From Bacillus sp. AFS073361 (lineage in GTDB: Bacteria > Bacillota > Bacilli > Bacillales > Cytobacillaceae): DNA of 64,000 nt. Position 1 is the stretch's first letter. The number at the start of each line of letters is the position of its first letter. Positions 25,896 through 34,376 of the stretch are shown here, one piece after another. Below the pieces are notes generated by a model. The model searched no databases, was not told the origin of the DNA, and saw only the letters and a program-made list of their open reading frames with translations. Location of the stretch: positions 155,721 to 219,720 of the forward strand of contig NZ_NUZU01000013.1 in NCBI RefSeq assembly GCF_002567005.1. Reading direction: 5' to 3'. The translations under genes and the position numbers were made by a program.

Positions 25896-26720
25896 ATGCA
25901 TATTGTCGTATGTGTCAAACAAGTACCCGATACAAAAATTATTAAAATCAACCCAAAAACGAACACACTCGACCGCCGCAGTGCACCTGCTATCTTGAAT
26001 CCTTACGATGCCCACGCTGTTCAGGAGGCGGTAAAAATCAAGGAGAAAACTGGGGGGATTATTTCTGTTTTATCAATGGGTCCGCCGCAAGCGACTGAAA
26101 TCATAAGAAAGAGTATAGAAATAGGTGCAGATAAAGGATATCTAATTTCAGACCGTGCCTTTGCAGGAGCAGATACACTGGCAACAAGTTACGCTCTTTC
26201 AAAAGCTTTAGAAAAAATAAATAAAGAGCACCCAGTGGATATGATTATTTGTGGAAAGCATGCAATCGATGGTGATACAGGACAAGTTGGGCCCGGAATC
26301 GCAAGAAGGATGGATATCCCGCCAATTACCAATGTAATTGAAGTGACAGAGGTCAATCAGAAAGAAAAGACAGTACTGATAAAACGAAAATTAACAAACG
26401 GCTATGAGTTGATTCAGTCAGAAATACCTTGCTTATTAACAGTTGAAAAAGAGATTAATGAGATTGAGTATTCACCAATGACCAACATGATTAAAGCTGC
26501 AAGGTATGAACCGATAATTTGGGCAGTAAGTGACTTTGAAAATGTTGAACGCTCGCAGCTCGGACTAAAAGGTTCACCAACAATTGTAGGGAAGATGTTT
26601 ACACCGCCTCGTCCAGAAGGTGGAAAAAGACTAGAAGGTGCTATAGATGAGCAGGTTAAGCAACTTATGGACCTTTTGATGGAGAAGAAGGAACTATTAA
26701 CAATCCAGATATCTAAATAA
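25896..26720 (+). CDS. fixA: Electron transfer flavoprotein beta subunit FixA
   Basis: 274 aa from the ATG with GGAGGAGGG upstream. ETF-beta fold, starting HIVVCVKQVPDT. It carries SMGPPQA and DGDTGQVGPGIA; the Asp-Thr-x-Gln-Val-Gly-Pro form is what bifurcating ETFs have where ordinary ETFs have a Ser/Asn-Gln-Thr-Gly type sequence. With FixB it should bind two FADs, oxidise NADH and split electrons between quinone (through FixC) and ferredoxin. First gene of fixABCX. Confidence 0.9.
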   Translation: MHIVVCVKQVPDTKIIKINPKTNTLDRRSAPAILNPYDAHAVQEAVKIKEKTGGIISVLSMGPPQATEIIRKSIEIGADKGYLISDRAFAGADTLATSYALSKALEKINKEHPVDMIICGKHAIDGDTGQVGPGIARRMDIPPITNVIEVTEVNQKEKTVLIKRKLTNGYELIQSEIPCLLTVEKEINEIEYSPMTNMIKAARYEPIIWAVSDFENVERSQLGLKGSPTIVGKMFTPPRPEGGKRLEGAIDEQVKQLMDLLMEKKELLTIQISK

Positions 26721-26755
26721 TATAGAACAATTTTTTGTCAAGGGGGGAAATTAAT

Positions 26756-27787
26756 ATGAATCTAGACGATTATCGAGGAGTCTGGGTATTCATTGAACAA
26801 AATGATGGCAGGGTCGAAGGCGTTTCTCTAGAATTACTTGGTGCAGGAAGAAAGTTAGCAGATAAATTACAAGTCCCATTAGCTGGCTTTTTACTTGGTC
26901 ATGAAATAAGACCATTGGCTGATAAAATCATTTCTTATGGTGCAGACATTGTATATATGGTTGATCATCCTGTTTTAATGAATTATCGTACAGAATCATA
27001 TATGAAGGGTGTAATGCTCCTTGCAGAAAAATACAAACCAGAGATCATCCTTTACGGTGCAACACCCAATGGGAAAGATTTAGCTAGTGCCGTAGCTACA
27101 GATTTAAACACTGGTTTAACGGCAGATACAACCATGCTAGACGTGGATATTGATAACAGATTACTAGAAGCAAGCAGACCTGCCTTTGGTGGTAATATTA
27201 TGGCAACCATCCTTTGTAAGAAACATCGACCGCAAATGGCAACAGTGAGACCAAAGGTAATGAAGGCATTAGAACCTGAGTCAAGGAGAACTGGCAAAAT
27301 CATTGAGGAAAAAATATCACTTCATGAAGAAGATATGCGTACAAAGGTATTGCAAATTGTGAATGACGTAACAAAAAAAGTCAATTTAGCTGATGCCCAT
27401 GTCATCGTCTGTGGCGGAAAGGGAATGGGAGATTTGCAGAACTTCCAGCTTCTATATGAATTTGCAGAAACTATTGGTGCAACGGTTGGTGGTACACGTG
27501 ATGTTGTTGAGGCTGGCTGGCTGCCGCATCACCTTCAAATTGGTCAAACAGGTGAGACAGTCACTCCAAAAATTTATTTTGCCGTTGCCTTATCTGGAGC
27601 CATTCAGCATGTCGTTGGTATGAAAAATTCTGATTTCATTATCGCGATTAACAAAGATCCCAATGCGCCAATATTTGATGTTGCAACATATGGAATTGTT
27701 GGAGATGCCTTGGAAATCATTCCAAAATTAACCGAACAATTTAGGCAGATTAAATCTGTAAAGGGCGGTGAAATGAGTTATGTCTGA
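26756..27787 (+). CDS. fixB: Electron transfer flavoprotein alpha subunit FixB
   Basis: 343 aa from the ATG after AGGGGGGAAA. The N-terminal ETF-alpha domain is followed by the C-terminal FAD-binding domain with GGTRDVVEAGW, IGQTGETVTPKIYFAVALSG and INKDPNAPIFDVATYGIVGD. Partner of FixA. Its last eight bases overlap the fixC start. Bifurcating and ordinary alpha subunits are close, so assignment relies on the fixABCX context. Confidence 0.9.
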   Translation: MNLDDYRGVWVFIEQNDGRVEGVSLELLGAGRKLADKLQVPLAGFLLGHEIRPLADKIISYGADIVYMVDHPVLMNYRTESYMKGVMLLAEKYKPEIILYGATPNGKDLASAVATDLNTGLTADTTMLDVDIDNRLLEASRPAFGGNIMATILCKKHRPQMATVRPKVMKALEPESRRTGKIIEEKISLHEEDMRTKVLQIVNDVTKKVNLADAHVIVCGGKGMGDLQNFQLLYEFAETIGATVGGTRDVVEAGWLPHHLQIGQTGETVTPKIYFAVALSGAIQHVVGMKNSDFIIAINKDPNAPIFDVATYGIVGDALEIIPKLTEQFRQIKSVKGGEMSYV

Positions 27788-29075
27788 AAAATTTGATGTA
27801 ATTGTCGTTGGTGCTGGACCAGCAGGTACTTCATGTGCCCTTACCTGTGCAAAAAGTGGACTAAACGTTTTACTACTTGAAAGAGGGGAATACCCAGGGG
27901 CTAAAAACGTAATGGGCGGGGTATTGTACCGGAAGCAAATGGAAGAATTAATTCCTGAATTTTGGAAGGAAGCACCTTTGGAACGACCTGTAATTGAACA
28001 GCGTTTTTGGATGATGGATAAAGAATCTGTTGTTCAATTTGGATACAAAGGTCTTGAATGGGGTGTAGAACCATATAATAATTTTACAGTCCTACGTGCA
28101 CAGTTTGATCAATGGTTTGCCAAAAAGGCAGTAGATGCAGGTGCCCTTCTGATAAATGAAACAGTAGTAACTGAATGTATTGTTGAAAACGGTAAGGTCG
28201 TTGGAGTTCGTACTGACCGTCCAAATGGTGAGGTATATGCTGATGTCGTTGTGCTTGCAGACGGGGTTAACTCGCTCCTTTCAAAACAGTTGGGCTTCCA
28301 TAAGGAATTTCGACCAGATGAAGTTGCTTTAACAGTAATGGAAGTGATTAATTTACCAAAAGAAAAAATCAATGATCGTTTTAATTTGGAAGATAATCAG
28401 GGGTGTACCATTGAAATCTTTGGTGACTCAACAAAAGGCAACCTAGGAACCGCGTTTGTATACACCAATAAAGAAAGCTTAAATATTGGAGTAGGTACAA
28501 CACTATCGAGTATGATCAAAGCGAAAATAAAGCCATATGAGCTCCTAGACTACTTAAAAACTCACCCTATGGTAAAACCAATGCTCGCTGGGGGAGAATC
28601 GGCTGAATATCTTGCCCATCTCATACCAGAAGGCGGCTACCGTTCCGTTCCTAAAGTGGCTGGAAATGGAGTTATTGTCGTTGGAGATGCAGCACAGCTA
28701 GTCAATGCGATTCATCGTGAAGGTTCGAACATGGCGATGTCATCTGGAAAAATGGCTGCAGAAGCCGTAGTTCAGGCACATAGTCGCGGGGATTTCAGTG
28801 AATCAAGCTTAAATAGCTATCGTGATGCACTAAATAGTAGTTTCATAATGAAGGATTTAGAGAAATATAAGGATGCTGCACATACCTTTGAGAAGTATCC
28901 ACAATATTTTAATGAATATGTTCCAATGATGAATAAAGCTATGAGCAAATTCTTTACCGTTGATGGAACACCGAAGCGGGAAAAACAAAAACAAATCATG
29001 AAGAGTGTGACTTCAGAACGTGGAACCATCCGTGTGATACAAGATATTTATCGTGCCTGGAAGGCGGTGAAATAA
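27780..29075 (+). CDS. fixC: FixC, FAD-dependent ETF:quinone oxidoreductase
   Basis: 431 aa. N-terminal dinucleotide-binding motif VVGAGPAGTSCALTCAKSG and a second FAD block VVGDAAQLVNAIHREGSNMA, as in ETF:quinone oxidoreductases. It takes one electron branch from FixAB to the quinone pool with FixX. It overlaps fixB by eight bases and fixX by a TAATG, so translation is coupled through the operon. It has no transmembrane helix and is probably a peripheral membrane protein. Confidence 0.92.
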   Translation: MSEKFDVIVVGAGPAGTSCALTCAKSGLNVLLLERGEYPGAKNVMGGVLYRKQMEELIPEFWKEAPLERPVIEQRFWMMDKESVVQFGYKGLEWGVEPYNNFTVLRAQFDQWFAKKAVDAGALLINETVVTECIVENGKVVGVRTDRPNGEVYADVVVLADGVNSLLSKQLGFHKEFRPDEVALTVMEVINLPKEKINDRFNLEDNQGCTIEIFGDSTKGNLGTAFVYTNKESLNIGVGTTLSSMIKAKIKPYELLDYLKTHPMVKPMLAGGESAEYLAHLIPEGGYRSVPKVAGNGVIVVGDAAQLVNAIHREGSNMAMSSGKMAAEAVVQAHSRGDFSESSLNSYRDALNSSFIMKDLEKYKDAAHTFEKYPQYFNEYVPMMNKAMSKFFTVDGTPKREKQKQIMKSVTSERGTIRVIQDIYRAWKAVK

Positions 29076-29359
29076 TGTCAACGAAAAATATCGAGGAAAA
29101 ACAGTATCTCCTCCGTTTTAAATGTGATACAAAATCTCATTTGACCGTACTGGATCATGATGTCTGCATGACAAAATGTCCCGATAAGCTTTGTACAGTA
29201 TTTTGCCCTGCTGAGGTTTATAAGTGGGAAGGAACACGCATGCAGGTAGGCTATGAGGGCTGCCATGAATGCGGAAGCTGTCGGATCGGCTGTCCATATC
29301 AAAATATTAAATGGGAATACCCTAAAGGCGGACATGGAATTGTCTTTAGGTTAGCTTAA
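29075..29359 (+). CDS. fixX: FixX ferredoxin-like protein
   Basis: 94 aa. The cysteines CMTKCPDKLCTVFCPAE and CHECGSCRIGCPYQN give the pattern of FixX, a 4Fe-4S ferredoxin-like partner of FixC in quinone reduction. It overlaps the fixC stop. It is the last gene of the operon, followed by a strong terminator. Length is normal for the family (about 95 aa). Confidence 0.92.
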   Translation: MSTKNIEEKQYLLRFKCDTKSHLTVLDHDVCMTKCPDKLCTVFCPAEVYKWEGTRMQVGYEGCHECGSCRIGCPYQNIKWEYPKGGHGIVFRLA

Positions 29360-29370
29360 GTTTCAAATGA

Positions 29371-29407
29371 AAAAAGTGCTGTCTGCAATCGCAGACAGCA
29401 CCTTTTT
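29371..29407 (+). terminator. Terminator of fixABCX
   Basis: GTGCTGTCTGC-AATC-GCAGACAGCAC 11-bp stem flanked by A and T runs. Confidence 0.9.
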
Positions 29408-29495
29408 TATGTAAATTTTTCTTTTTTACTATATGTGGGTTATTTCACAAATGAAGGTAAAAAGAAGGTGAAGCAGAAGGTAATATTTTTAGGGG

Positions 29496-29843
29496 TTAGC
29501 TTATCTTCTCTAGAAGCGTTGCTGAAGAAAGTTTATCGTTTTTGCCGGCTGTAACGAGAGAAGATGCAAATGCGTTTGCATGATCAATTAACTCCATGTT
29601 TGGAGAACAATAATAAGGCTTTTTCCAATCGAAATCTCCTTCACAATCAGCAGGGTATATACTTACTTTCCAATGAAAATATATTTTTGTCTGTGGGAGT
29701 TGAACCCCTTCTACGGCAATCAGCCAATGGGTTGAAGGTGAGTTCGCATAATATGCACTGGATTCCTGTAAAGCAATTTGGTCATTTACACCAATGGGGA
29801 TTAGTGCCTTTTGATAAAAATCGTGATAATTTGGGGTTTTCAT
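29496..29843 (-). CDS. Uncharacterised 115-aa protein
   Basis: 115 aa with no family that I recognise. No signal peptide or membrane segment. The middle is rich in Trp and Tyr (THWLIAVEGVQLP, YFHWKVSIYPADCEGDFDWKKPYYC), with two Cys. A GGGAGGGAAAAGAA site precedes the ATG, so it is probably expressed. Monocistronic, between fixX and the hemerythrin gene, and divergent from the latter. I cannot assign a function. Confidence 0.65.
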   Translation of the reverse strand: MKTPNYHDFYQKALIPIGVNDQIALQESSAYYANSPSTHWLIAVEGVQLPQTKIYFHWKVSIYPADCEGDFDWKKPYYCSPNMELIDHANAFASSLVTAGKNDKLSSATLLEKIS

Positions 29844-29991
29844 TTCTTTTCCCTCCCTTATAATTGTCTACCTCTATTATATGAAACATTTAATCTTTTT
29901 TTGTGTGATAAATGTTAAAATTATTAAAAAAATTAGTGAACTTTCATTAAACTGACAAAATTTCATTAATTGATTCCCAATTTTACATAAA

Positions 29992-30034
29992 TGTGAGCAA
30001 AGTCACTACATAGACTACTGGTTGATTTTATACT
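29992..30034 (+). promoter_or_regulatory. FNR-type site and promoter of the hemerythrin gene
   Basis: TGTGA-GCAAAG-TCACT at 29992-30007 (one base off the FNR consensus TGTGAN6TCACA). TATACT follows at 30029-30034. With the start site near 30041 the FNR dyad centres at -41.5, the classical class II activator position. Confidence 0.65.
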
Positions 30035-30066
30035 TGTACCAATAAAAGTGATTGAGGTGATTGTAG

Positions 30067-30588
30067 ATGAGTGGCTGTATGAGTGCGTTTGGAGGCATGC
30101 CCCAAGCTGAATTAAGTAAAGGACTGAAGCAATTAAAAGGTGAACATCCACCGTTATTAAAGCAATTAGATGACATGTACGAGTTGACACAAAAAATTGA
30201 CCAAGAAATAGGTATCGAGACTAATTTCTCAGCATTAATTACAAGTGTAAAAGAATTTAAGACCGCATTAGACCCCCATTCCGAAAGAGAAGAAGGTGTT
30301 CTTTTTCCGATGATGGGTGTTTATATCGGAACAACTTCAGGACCTATTGCTGTAATGGAGTATGAGCATGACCAAGCAAAAACCAAAATTGGCGAATTTC
30401 TTACAAATATAGAAAATAAATCGGGGGCCATTGAAGAAATGAAAAAAGCAGCACAGCTCGTTCAAAGTGCTTACTTTATCTTAACAGAGCATTTCTCCAA
30501 AGAGGAAAATGTTTTATTCCCAATGGCGGAAAGAATGCTAACAGACGAGGAAAAGGAAGAACTATATCAAAAAATCCAGGAAAAATAA
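30067..30588 (+). CDS. Hemerythrin domain protein
   Basis: 173 aa, single hemerythrin (HHE) domain filling the protein. The iron-binding pattern is visible: an N-terminal His in GEHPPLLKQLDD, DPHSEREEGVLFPMM, EYEHDQAKTKI and TEHFSKEENVLFPMAE. It may bind O2 or NO, or protect and repair Fe-S clusters as RIC/YtfE-type proteins do. The N-terminus (SGCMSAFGG) holds one Cys. AGGTGATTGTAG precedes the ATG. The FNR-type site upstream suggests induction when oxygen falls. Ligand cannot be told from sequence. Confidence 0.85.
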   Translation: MSGCMSAFGGMPQAELSKGLKQLKGEHPPLLKQLDDMYELTQKIDQEIGIETNFSALITSVKEFKTALDPHSEREEGVLFPMMGVYIGTTSGPIAVMEYEHDQAKTKIGEFLTNIENKSGAIEEMKKAAQLVQSAYFILTEHFSKEENVLFPMAERMLTDEEKEELYQKIQEK

Positions 30589-30620
30589 AAGGATGGGCTC
30601 CGTGCCCATCCTTTATTTTT
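30587..30620. terminator. Bidirectional terminator between the hemerythrin and fsr genes
   Basis: AAGGATGGGC-TCC-GTGCCCATCCTT stem with flanking A/T runs. Confidence 0.85.
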
Positions 30621-31854
30621 CCTGCTTATTCCATTCCAAAATCTTCTTATCGGTCGGAAGAAGGAAAGCTATTATACCAAGTATTGGGAGCACTCCGAGC
30701 CATCGGATCATTGATTGCAGTCCAATCCAGTCTGCAATATAACCAAGGCCTACAGAACCAATTGCCCCCATACCAAATGCAAGGCCAACTGTTAATCCTG
30801 ACATCGTCCCAATTTTACCTGGGACTAATTCCTGAGCGTATACTACCGTAACTGAGAAACTAGTCATTAAGATAAATCCAGTGATAATCAGGAAAATAAA
30901 CGCCAGCGTGGGCGGTATATACGGAATTAAAATAGAAAAGGGAACGGTCATTAACATTGAGATCGTAATAATGGTTTTCTTTCCAAAGCGATCTGAAAGC
31001 GGCCCTCCGAAAAAAGTACCAACTGCTCCCGAAACTAAAAAAGCGAAGAGGAAGAGCTGAGACTGTTTAATCGTCAAAGAATATTCCTTGATTGCATAAA
31101 AAGTGTAAAAATTTGTAATTCCAGAAGTGTACCAAGTTCTAGCAAAAATTAATAACAGAATCAAAACTAATGTAGTTTTTACCTCTTTCGTTAACCCTTT
31201 ATTCGTTCCTGCACTAGATTTCTTTTTCTTTAATACATTTGGAGAAACTATTAATCTCTGATGGTACCAATTAGCGATATAGACTAATAAAATTACCGCA
31301 AGTGCAGCGACAACCGTAAACCAGGAAGCTCCAATTTGCCCTAGAGGAACTAAAATTAATGCTGTAATTAAAGGGGCTAGTGCCTGCCCTGTATTACCGC
31401 CGACCTGATATATGGATTGAGCCAATCCACGGCGATTTCCCGCTGCCATATAGGCAACTCTAGAACCCTCTGGATGAAATACCGCTGACCCAAGACCAAT
31501 GAACAGAACTGACAGTACGATCAATCCAAAGCTTGAAGCAAATCCTAATCCAAGAATACCGACTAAAGTGAAAGTGAGCCCAACCGGCAGTGCGTAGGGC
31601 ATTGGTTTTTTATCGGTAATAAACCCGACAATAGGCTGCATAACGGACGAAACCATATTTAAGGAAAAAGCAATTATCCCAAGTTGGGTAAAACTCAAGC
31701 CCATTGATTTTTCCAGAATAGGAAACATCGCAGGAACGACAGCCTGAATGGCATCATTTAATAAATGGCACAATCCAATAATAAATAAAATTTTGTACAT
31801 GGTTGCTTCAGAAGTATTGGGTTTGCGTGATGGTAAAACTGCTGATTGACTCAT
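30613..31854 (-). CDS. MFS exporter, Fsr (fosmidomycin resistance) type
   Basis: 413 aa from the ATG after GAAGGGATGTTT; an ATG two codons earlier lies too close to that site. Twelve membrane segments. Between TM2 and TM3 lies FITDKKPMPYALPVGL, and after the central loop GGPLSDRFGKKTIITI. The sequence starts with the Fsr-like block LCHLLNDAIQAVVPAMFPIL. Family members export fosmidomycin or other small hydrophilic compounds; the natural substrate is unknown. Divergent from the MhqR-like regulator with a 235-bp gap, but the operator sits at the regulator's own promoter. Confidence 0.8.
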   Translation of the reverse strand: MSQSAVLPSRKPNTSEATMYKILFIIGLCHLLNDAIQAVVPAMFPILEKSMGLSFTQLGIIAFSLNMVSSVMQPIVGFITDKKPMPYALPVGLTFTLVGILGLGFASSFGLIVLSVLFIGLGSAVFHPEGSRVAYMAAGNRRGLAQSIYQVGGNTGQALAPLITALILVPLGQIGASWFTVVAALAVILLVYIANWYHQRLIVSPNVLKKKKSSAGTNKGLTKEVKTTLVLILLLIFARTWYTSGITNFYTFYAIKEYSLTIKQSQLFLFAFLVSGAVGTFFGGPLSDRFGKKTIITISMLMTVPFSILIPYIPPTLAFIFLIITGFILMTSFSVTVVYAQELVPGKIGTMSGLTVGLAFGMGAIGSVGLGYIADWIGLQSMIRWLGVLPILGIIAFLLPTDKKILEWNKQEK

Positions 31855-31980
31855 AAACATCCCTTCTTTATTAAAGTAGTTGTAAATATATGCTAACCTT
31901 ATCTTACTATTGAAAGAGGGAAATAAGAAATATTTATTCTTTATTCAACAAAAATTCGTATCTCCTCTGTGTTGGGTAAA

Positions 31981-32026
31981 TTGACAACTAGTCAAAAATT
32001 CCTTATAATAATCTTGAAATCAAGAT
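31981..32026 (+). promoter_or_regulatory. Promoter and operator of the MhqR-like gene
   Basis: TTGACA (31981-31986), 17 bp, TATAAT (32004-32009), a perfect sigma-A promoter. Directly after it lies ATCTTGAAATCAAGAT (32011-32026), a 16-bp dyad close to the MhqR box ATCTCGA..TCGAGAT. The -35 is also in a dyad, TTGAC-AACTA-GTCAA (31981-31995). Confidence 0.7.
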
Positions 32027-32089
32027 ATTTATAAGGACCGGTCACTTATATTAATGAAATTTATATAAAACTAAAAGGATGAGTTTTTT

Positions 32090-32530
32090 ATGGAAAATAA
32101 TTCAACTGCTAATTCATTAAAGCTTTTTATCGTCCTTTCAAGAGCATATAAAGCTATTAACGAACATGTAAATAAAGTAATCCAGGCAAACGGGTTAAAC
32201 CCTACGGAATTTGCCGTTCTGGAACTTCTGTATCATAAGGGTGACCAGCCCATGCAGCAAATTGGCGGGAAAATCTTGCTTGCAAGTGGAAGTATTACTT
32301 ACGTGGTCGACAAGCTTGAACAAAAAGGAATGTTAAGAAGAATTGCCTGTCCGAAAGATCGCCGTGTCACTTATGCACAAATCACAGAAGACGGGAAAAA
32401 ATTTATTCAGGAAATTTTCCCTGAACATGCAGAGCAAATCAATCGTCTCATGTCATCGCTTAGTGAATCTGAAAAACTAGAAGCGATTGAATTGTTAAAA
32501 AAGCTGGGAATACCTGCTGGTAAATTCTAA
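32090..32530 (+). CDS. MarR-family regulator, MhqR-like
   Basis: 146 aa. MarR winged helix with MQQIGGKILLASGSITYVV (recognition region) and LRRIACPKDRRVTYAQITEDG (wing). The wing sequence and overall length match B. subtilis MhqR (YkvE), a repressor of quinone-detoxifying genes. One Cys (in IACPKDRR) is present. The operator-like dyad at its own start site suggests autorepression. Downstream is a peptidase gene with its own leader, and a terminator lies between. A generic MarR role is certain; the ligand (quinones) is inferred. Confidence 0.8.
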   Translation: MENNSTANSLKLFIVLSRAYKAINEHVNKVIQANGLNPTEFAVLELLYHKGDQPMQQIGGKILLASGSITYVVDKLEQKGMLRRIACPKDRRVTYAQITEDGKKFIQEIFPEHAEQINRLMSSLSESEKLEAIELLKKLGIPAGKF

Positions 32531-32557
32531 TACGGTCATTTGGCCGTATTTTTTTTG
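32528..32557 (+). terminator. Terminator of the MhqR-like gene
   Basis: AATACGG-TCATTTGG-CCGTATT stem followed by T8. Confidence 0.8.
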
Positions 32558-32630
32558 TCAGGAATGTTAAGCGATAGTATATAATAAAATAGGTGGAAAT
32601 ATTAGAAAAATTTACTAAGGGGTTGTTTCA

Positions 32631-34325
32631 ATGGGGTTTGAAAACTATACATACATACGGCCAAATTTAGAAGAAGTAACTAAAAAATTTAATTCGGCAA
32701 TTGAGAGTTTTAAAAACGCAACTTCACTAGATGAACAAAACGCGGTAATGAATGAGATTAATACACTAAGAAATGACTTGGGTACGATGTTCAATCTTTG
32801 TTATATCCGTCATTCCATTGACACGAATGATGAGTTTTACAAGGAAGAACAAGATTATATGGATGAAATTCAGCCTGAAGTGGAAGGGTTAGTGACAAAG
32901 TATTACCAAGTATTGGTTGATTCTAAGTTTAGGTCTCAATTAGAGGCAAAATGGGGGAAACAGCTTTTTGCCCTTGCCGAAGGACAGCTGAAGACATTCA
33001 AACCAGAAATCGTTCCATTACTTCAGAAAGAAAATCGATTGTCAACGGAATATACGAAGCTAATGGCATCTGCAAAGATTGACTTCGAAGGGGAAGAAAG
33101 AACTCTAGCCCAAATAGAACCGTTCGCTCAGTCAACGGACAGAGAAATGAGAAAAAGGGCAAATGAAGCGAAATTTGGATTTATGGTTGAGCATGAAGCA
33201 GAGTTTGATCGTATTTATGATGACCTTGTTAAAGTTAGGACTGAAATCGCTCAGAAACTTGGTTTTAAAAACTTTGTTGAACTTGGTTATTACCGGATGA
33301 TGAGAACCGATTACAATGCAGAAATGGTTGCCAATTTCCGTAATCAAGTTAAGGAATATATTGTACCAATTGTAACAAAATTAAAGGCGCGCCAACAAGA
33401 TAGAATCGGTCTCGATAAGCTTAAATATTACGACGAATCTTTTAATTTTCAAACGGGAAACGCCACTCCAAAGGGCACTCCGGAATGGATTATTGAAAAT
33501 GGGCAGCAAATGTATGAGGAACTTTCACAAGAAACTGGGGCATTCTTTCAATTTATGCAAGAAAATAATTTGATGGATCTTGTAGCGAAGAAGGGAAAAG
33601 CTGGCGGTGGCTATTGTACTTTTATTGAAAATTATAAAGCACCTTTCATTTTTTCAAATTTCAACGGTACCTCTGGAGATATTGATGTTCTAACACATGA
33701 GGCTGGTCATGCATTCCAAGTTTATTCGAGTCGTCATTTTGAGATTCCTGAATATGCTTGGCCGACATACGAAGCATGTGAAATTCATTCCATGAGTATG
33801 GAATTTTTCACATGGCCATGGATGGATTTGTTCTTTAAGGAAGACACCGATAAGTACAAGTTTTCTCATCTAAGTGATGCCCTATTATTCCTGCCTTACG
33901 GGGTATCCGTTGATGAATTCCAACACTGGGTCTATGAAAATCCAGAAGCAACCCCAAAAGAGCGTAAGCTTCAATGGCGTGAAATTGAGAAGAAGTATTT
34001 ACCTCATAAAGATTACGACGAGAATGAATACTTAGAAAATGGCGGCTTCTGGCAGCGCCAAGGACATATCTATAATTCACCGTTTTACTATATAGATTAT
34101 ACACTTGCACAAATTTGTGCTTTTCAATTCTGGAAGCGCTCGAGAGAAAATCAAGAAGAGGCATGGGCAGACTATGTTAAACTATGTAAATTAGGCGGTA
34201 GTATGTCATTCACTAAGTTAGTTGAAGCAGCGAATTTAATCTCGCCATTTGAGGCCGGTTGTGTAGAATCCGTAGTGGGTGTGATTGAAAATTGGTTAAA
34301 CTCTGTAGATGATAAAAAACTATAA
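32631..34325 (+). CDS. M3 family oligoendopeptidase
   Basis: 564 aa, all-alpha M3 metallopeptidase. The zinc motif HEAGHAF lies around residue 355, and the third ligand Glu is in YEACEIHSMSMEF about 25 residues on. Usual length for the M3 subgroup of about 560 aa found in Bacillus. It degrades peptides of roughly 6 to 20 residues in the cytoplasm. TAAGGGGTTGTTTCA precedes the ATG. Monocistronic, convergent with clpE and sharing a strong terminator. A precise substrate is not known. Confidence 0.9.
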   Translation: MGFENYTYIRPNLEEVTKKFNSAIESFKNATSLDEQNAVMNEINTLRNDLGTMFNLCYIRHSIDTNDEFYKEEQDYMDEIQPEVEGLVTKYYQVLVDSKFRSQLEAKWGKQLFALAEGQLKTFKPEIVPLLQKENRLSTEYTKLMASAKIDFEGEERTLAQIEPFAQSTDREMRKRANEAKFGFMVEHEAEFDRIYDDLVKVRTEIAQKLGFKNFVELGYYRMMRTDYNAEMVANFRNQVKEYIVPIVTKLKARQQDRIGLDKLKYYDESFNFQTGNATPKGTPEWIIENGQQMYEELSQETGAFFQFMQENNLMDLVAKKGKAGGGYCTFIENYKAPFIFSNFNGTSGDIDVLTHEAGHAFQVYSSRHFEIPEYAWPTYEACEIHSMSMEFFTWPWMDLFFKEDTDKYKFSHLSDALLFLPYGVSVDEFQHWVYENPEATPKERKLQWREIEKKYLPHKDYDENEYLENGGFWQRQGHIYNSPFYYIDYTLAQICAFQFWKRSRENQEEAWADYVKLCKLGGSMSFTKLVEAANLISPFEAGCVESVVGVIENWLNSVDDKKL

Positions 34326-34327
34326 AT

Positions 34328-34376
34328 GAAAAAAGCGAAGCCCTTCTAGAATTTCTAGAAGGGCTTCGCTATTATT
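34328..34376. terminator. Bidirectional terminator between the M3 peptidase gene and clpE
   Basis: GCGAAGCCCTTCTAGAA and its complement make a long, near-perfect stem of 17 bp flanked by A and T runs. Confidence 0.92.

Noticed and set aside
25896-29359. FixABCX as a sign of nitrogen fixation
   Set aside because: No nif gene in the window, and the operon has a cre site; FixABCX also occurs in non-fixing bacteria.
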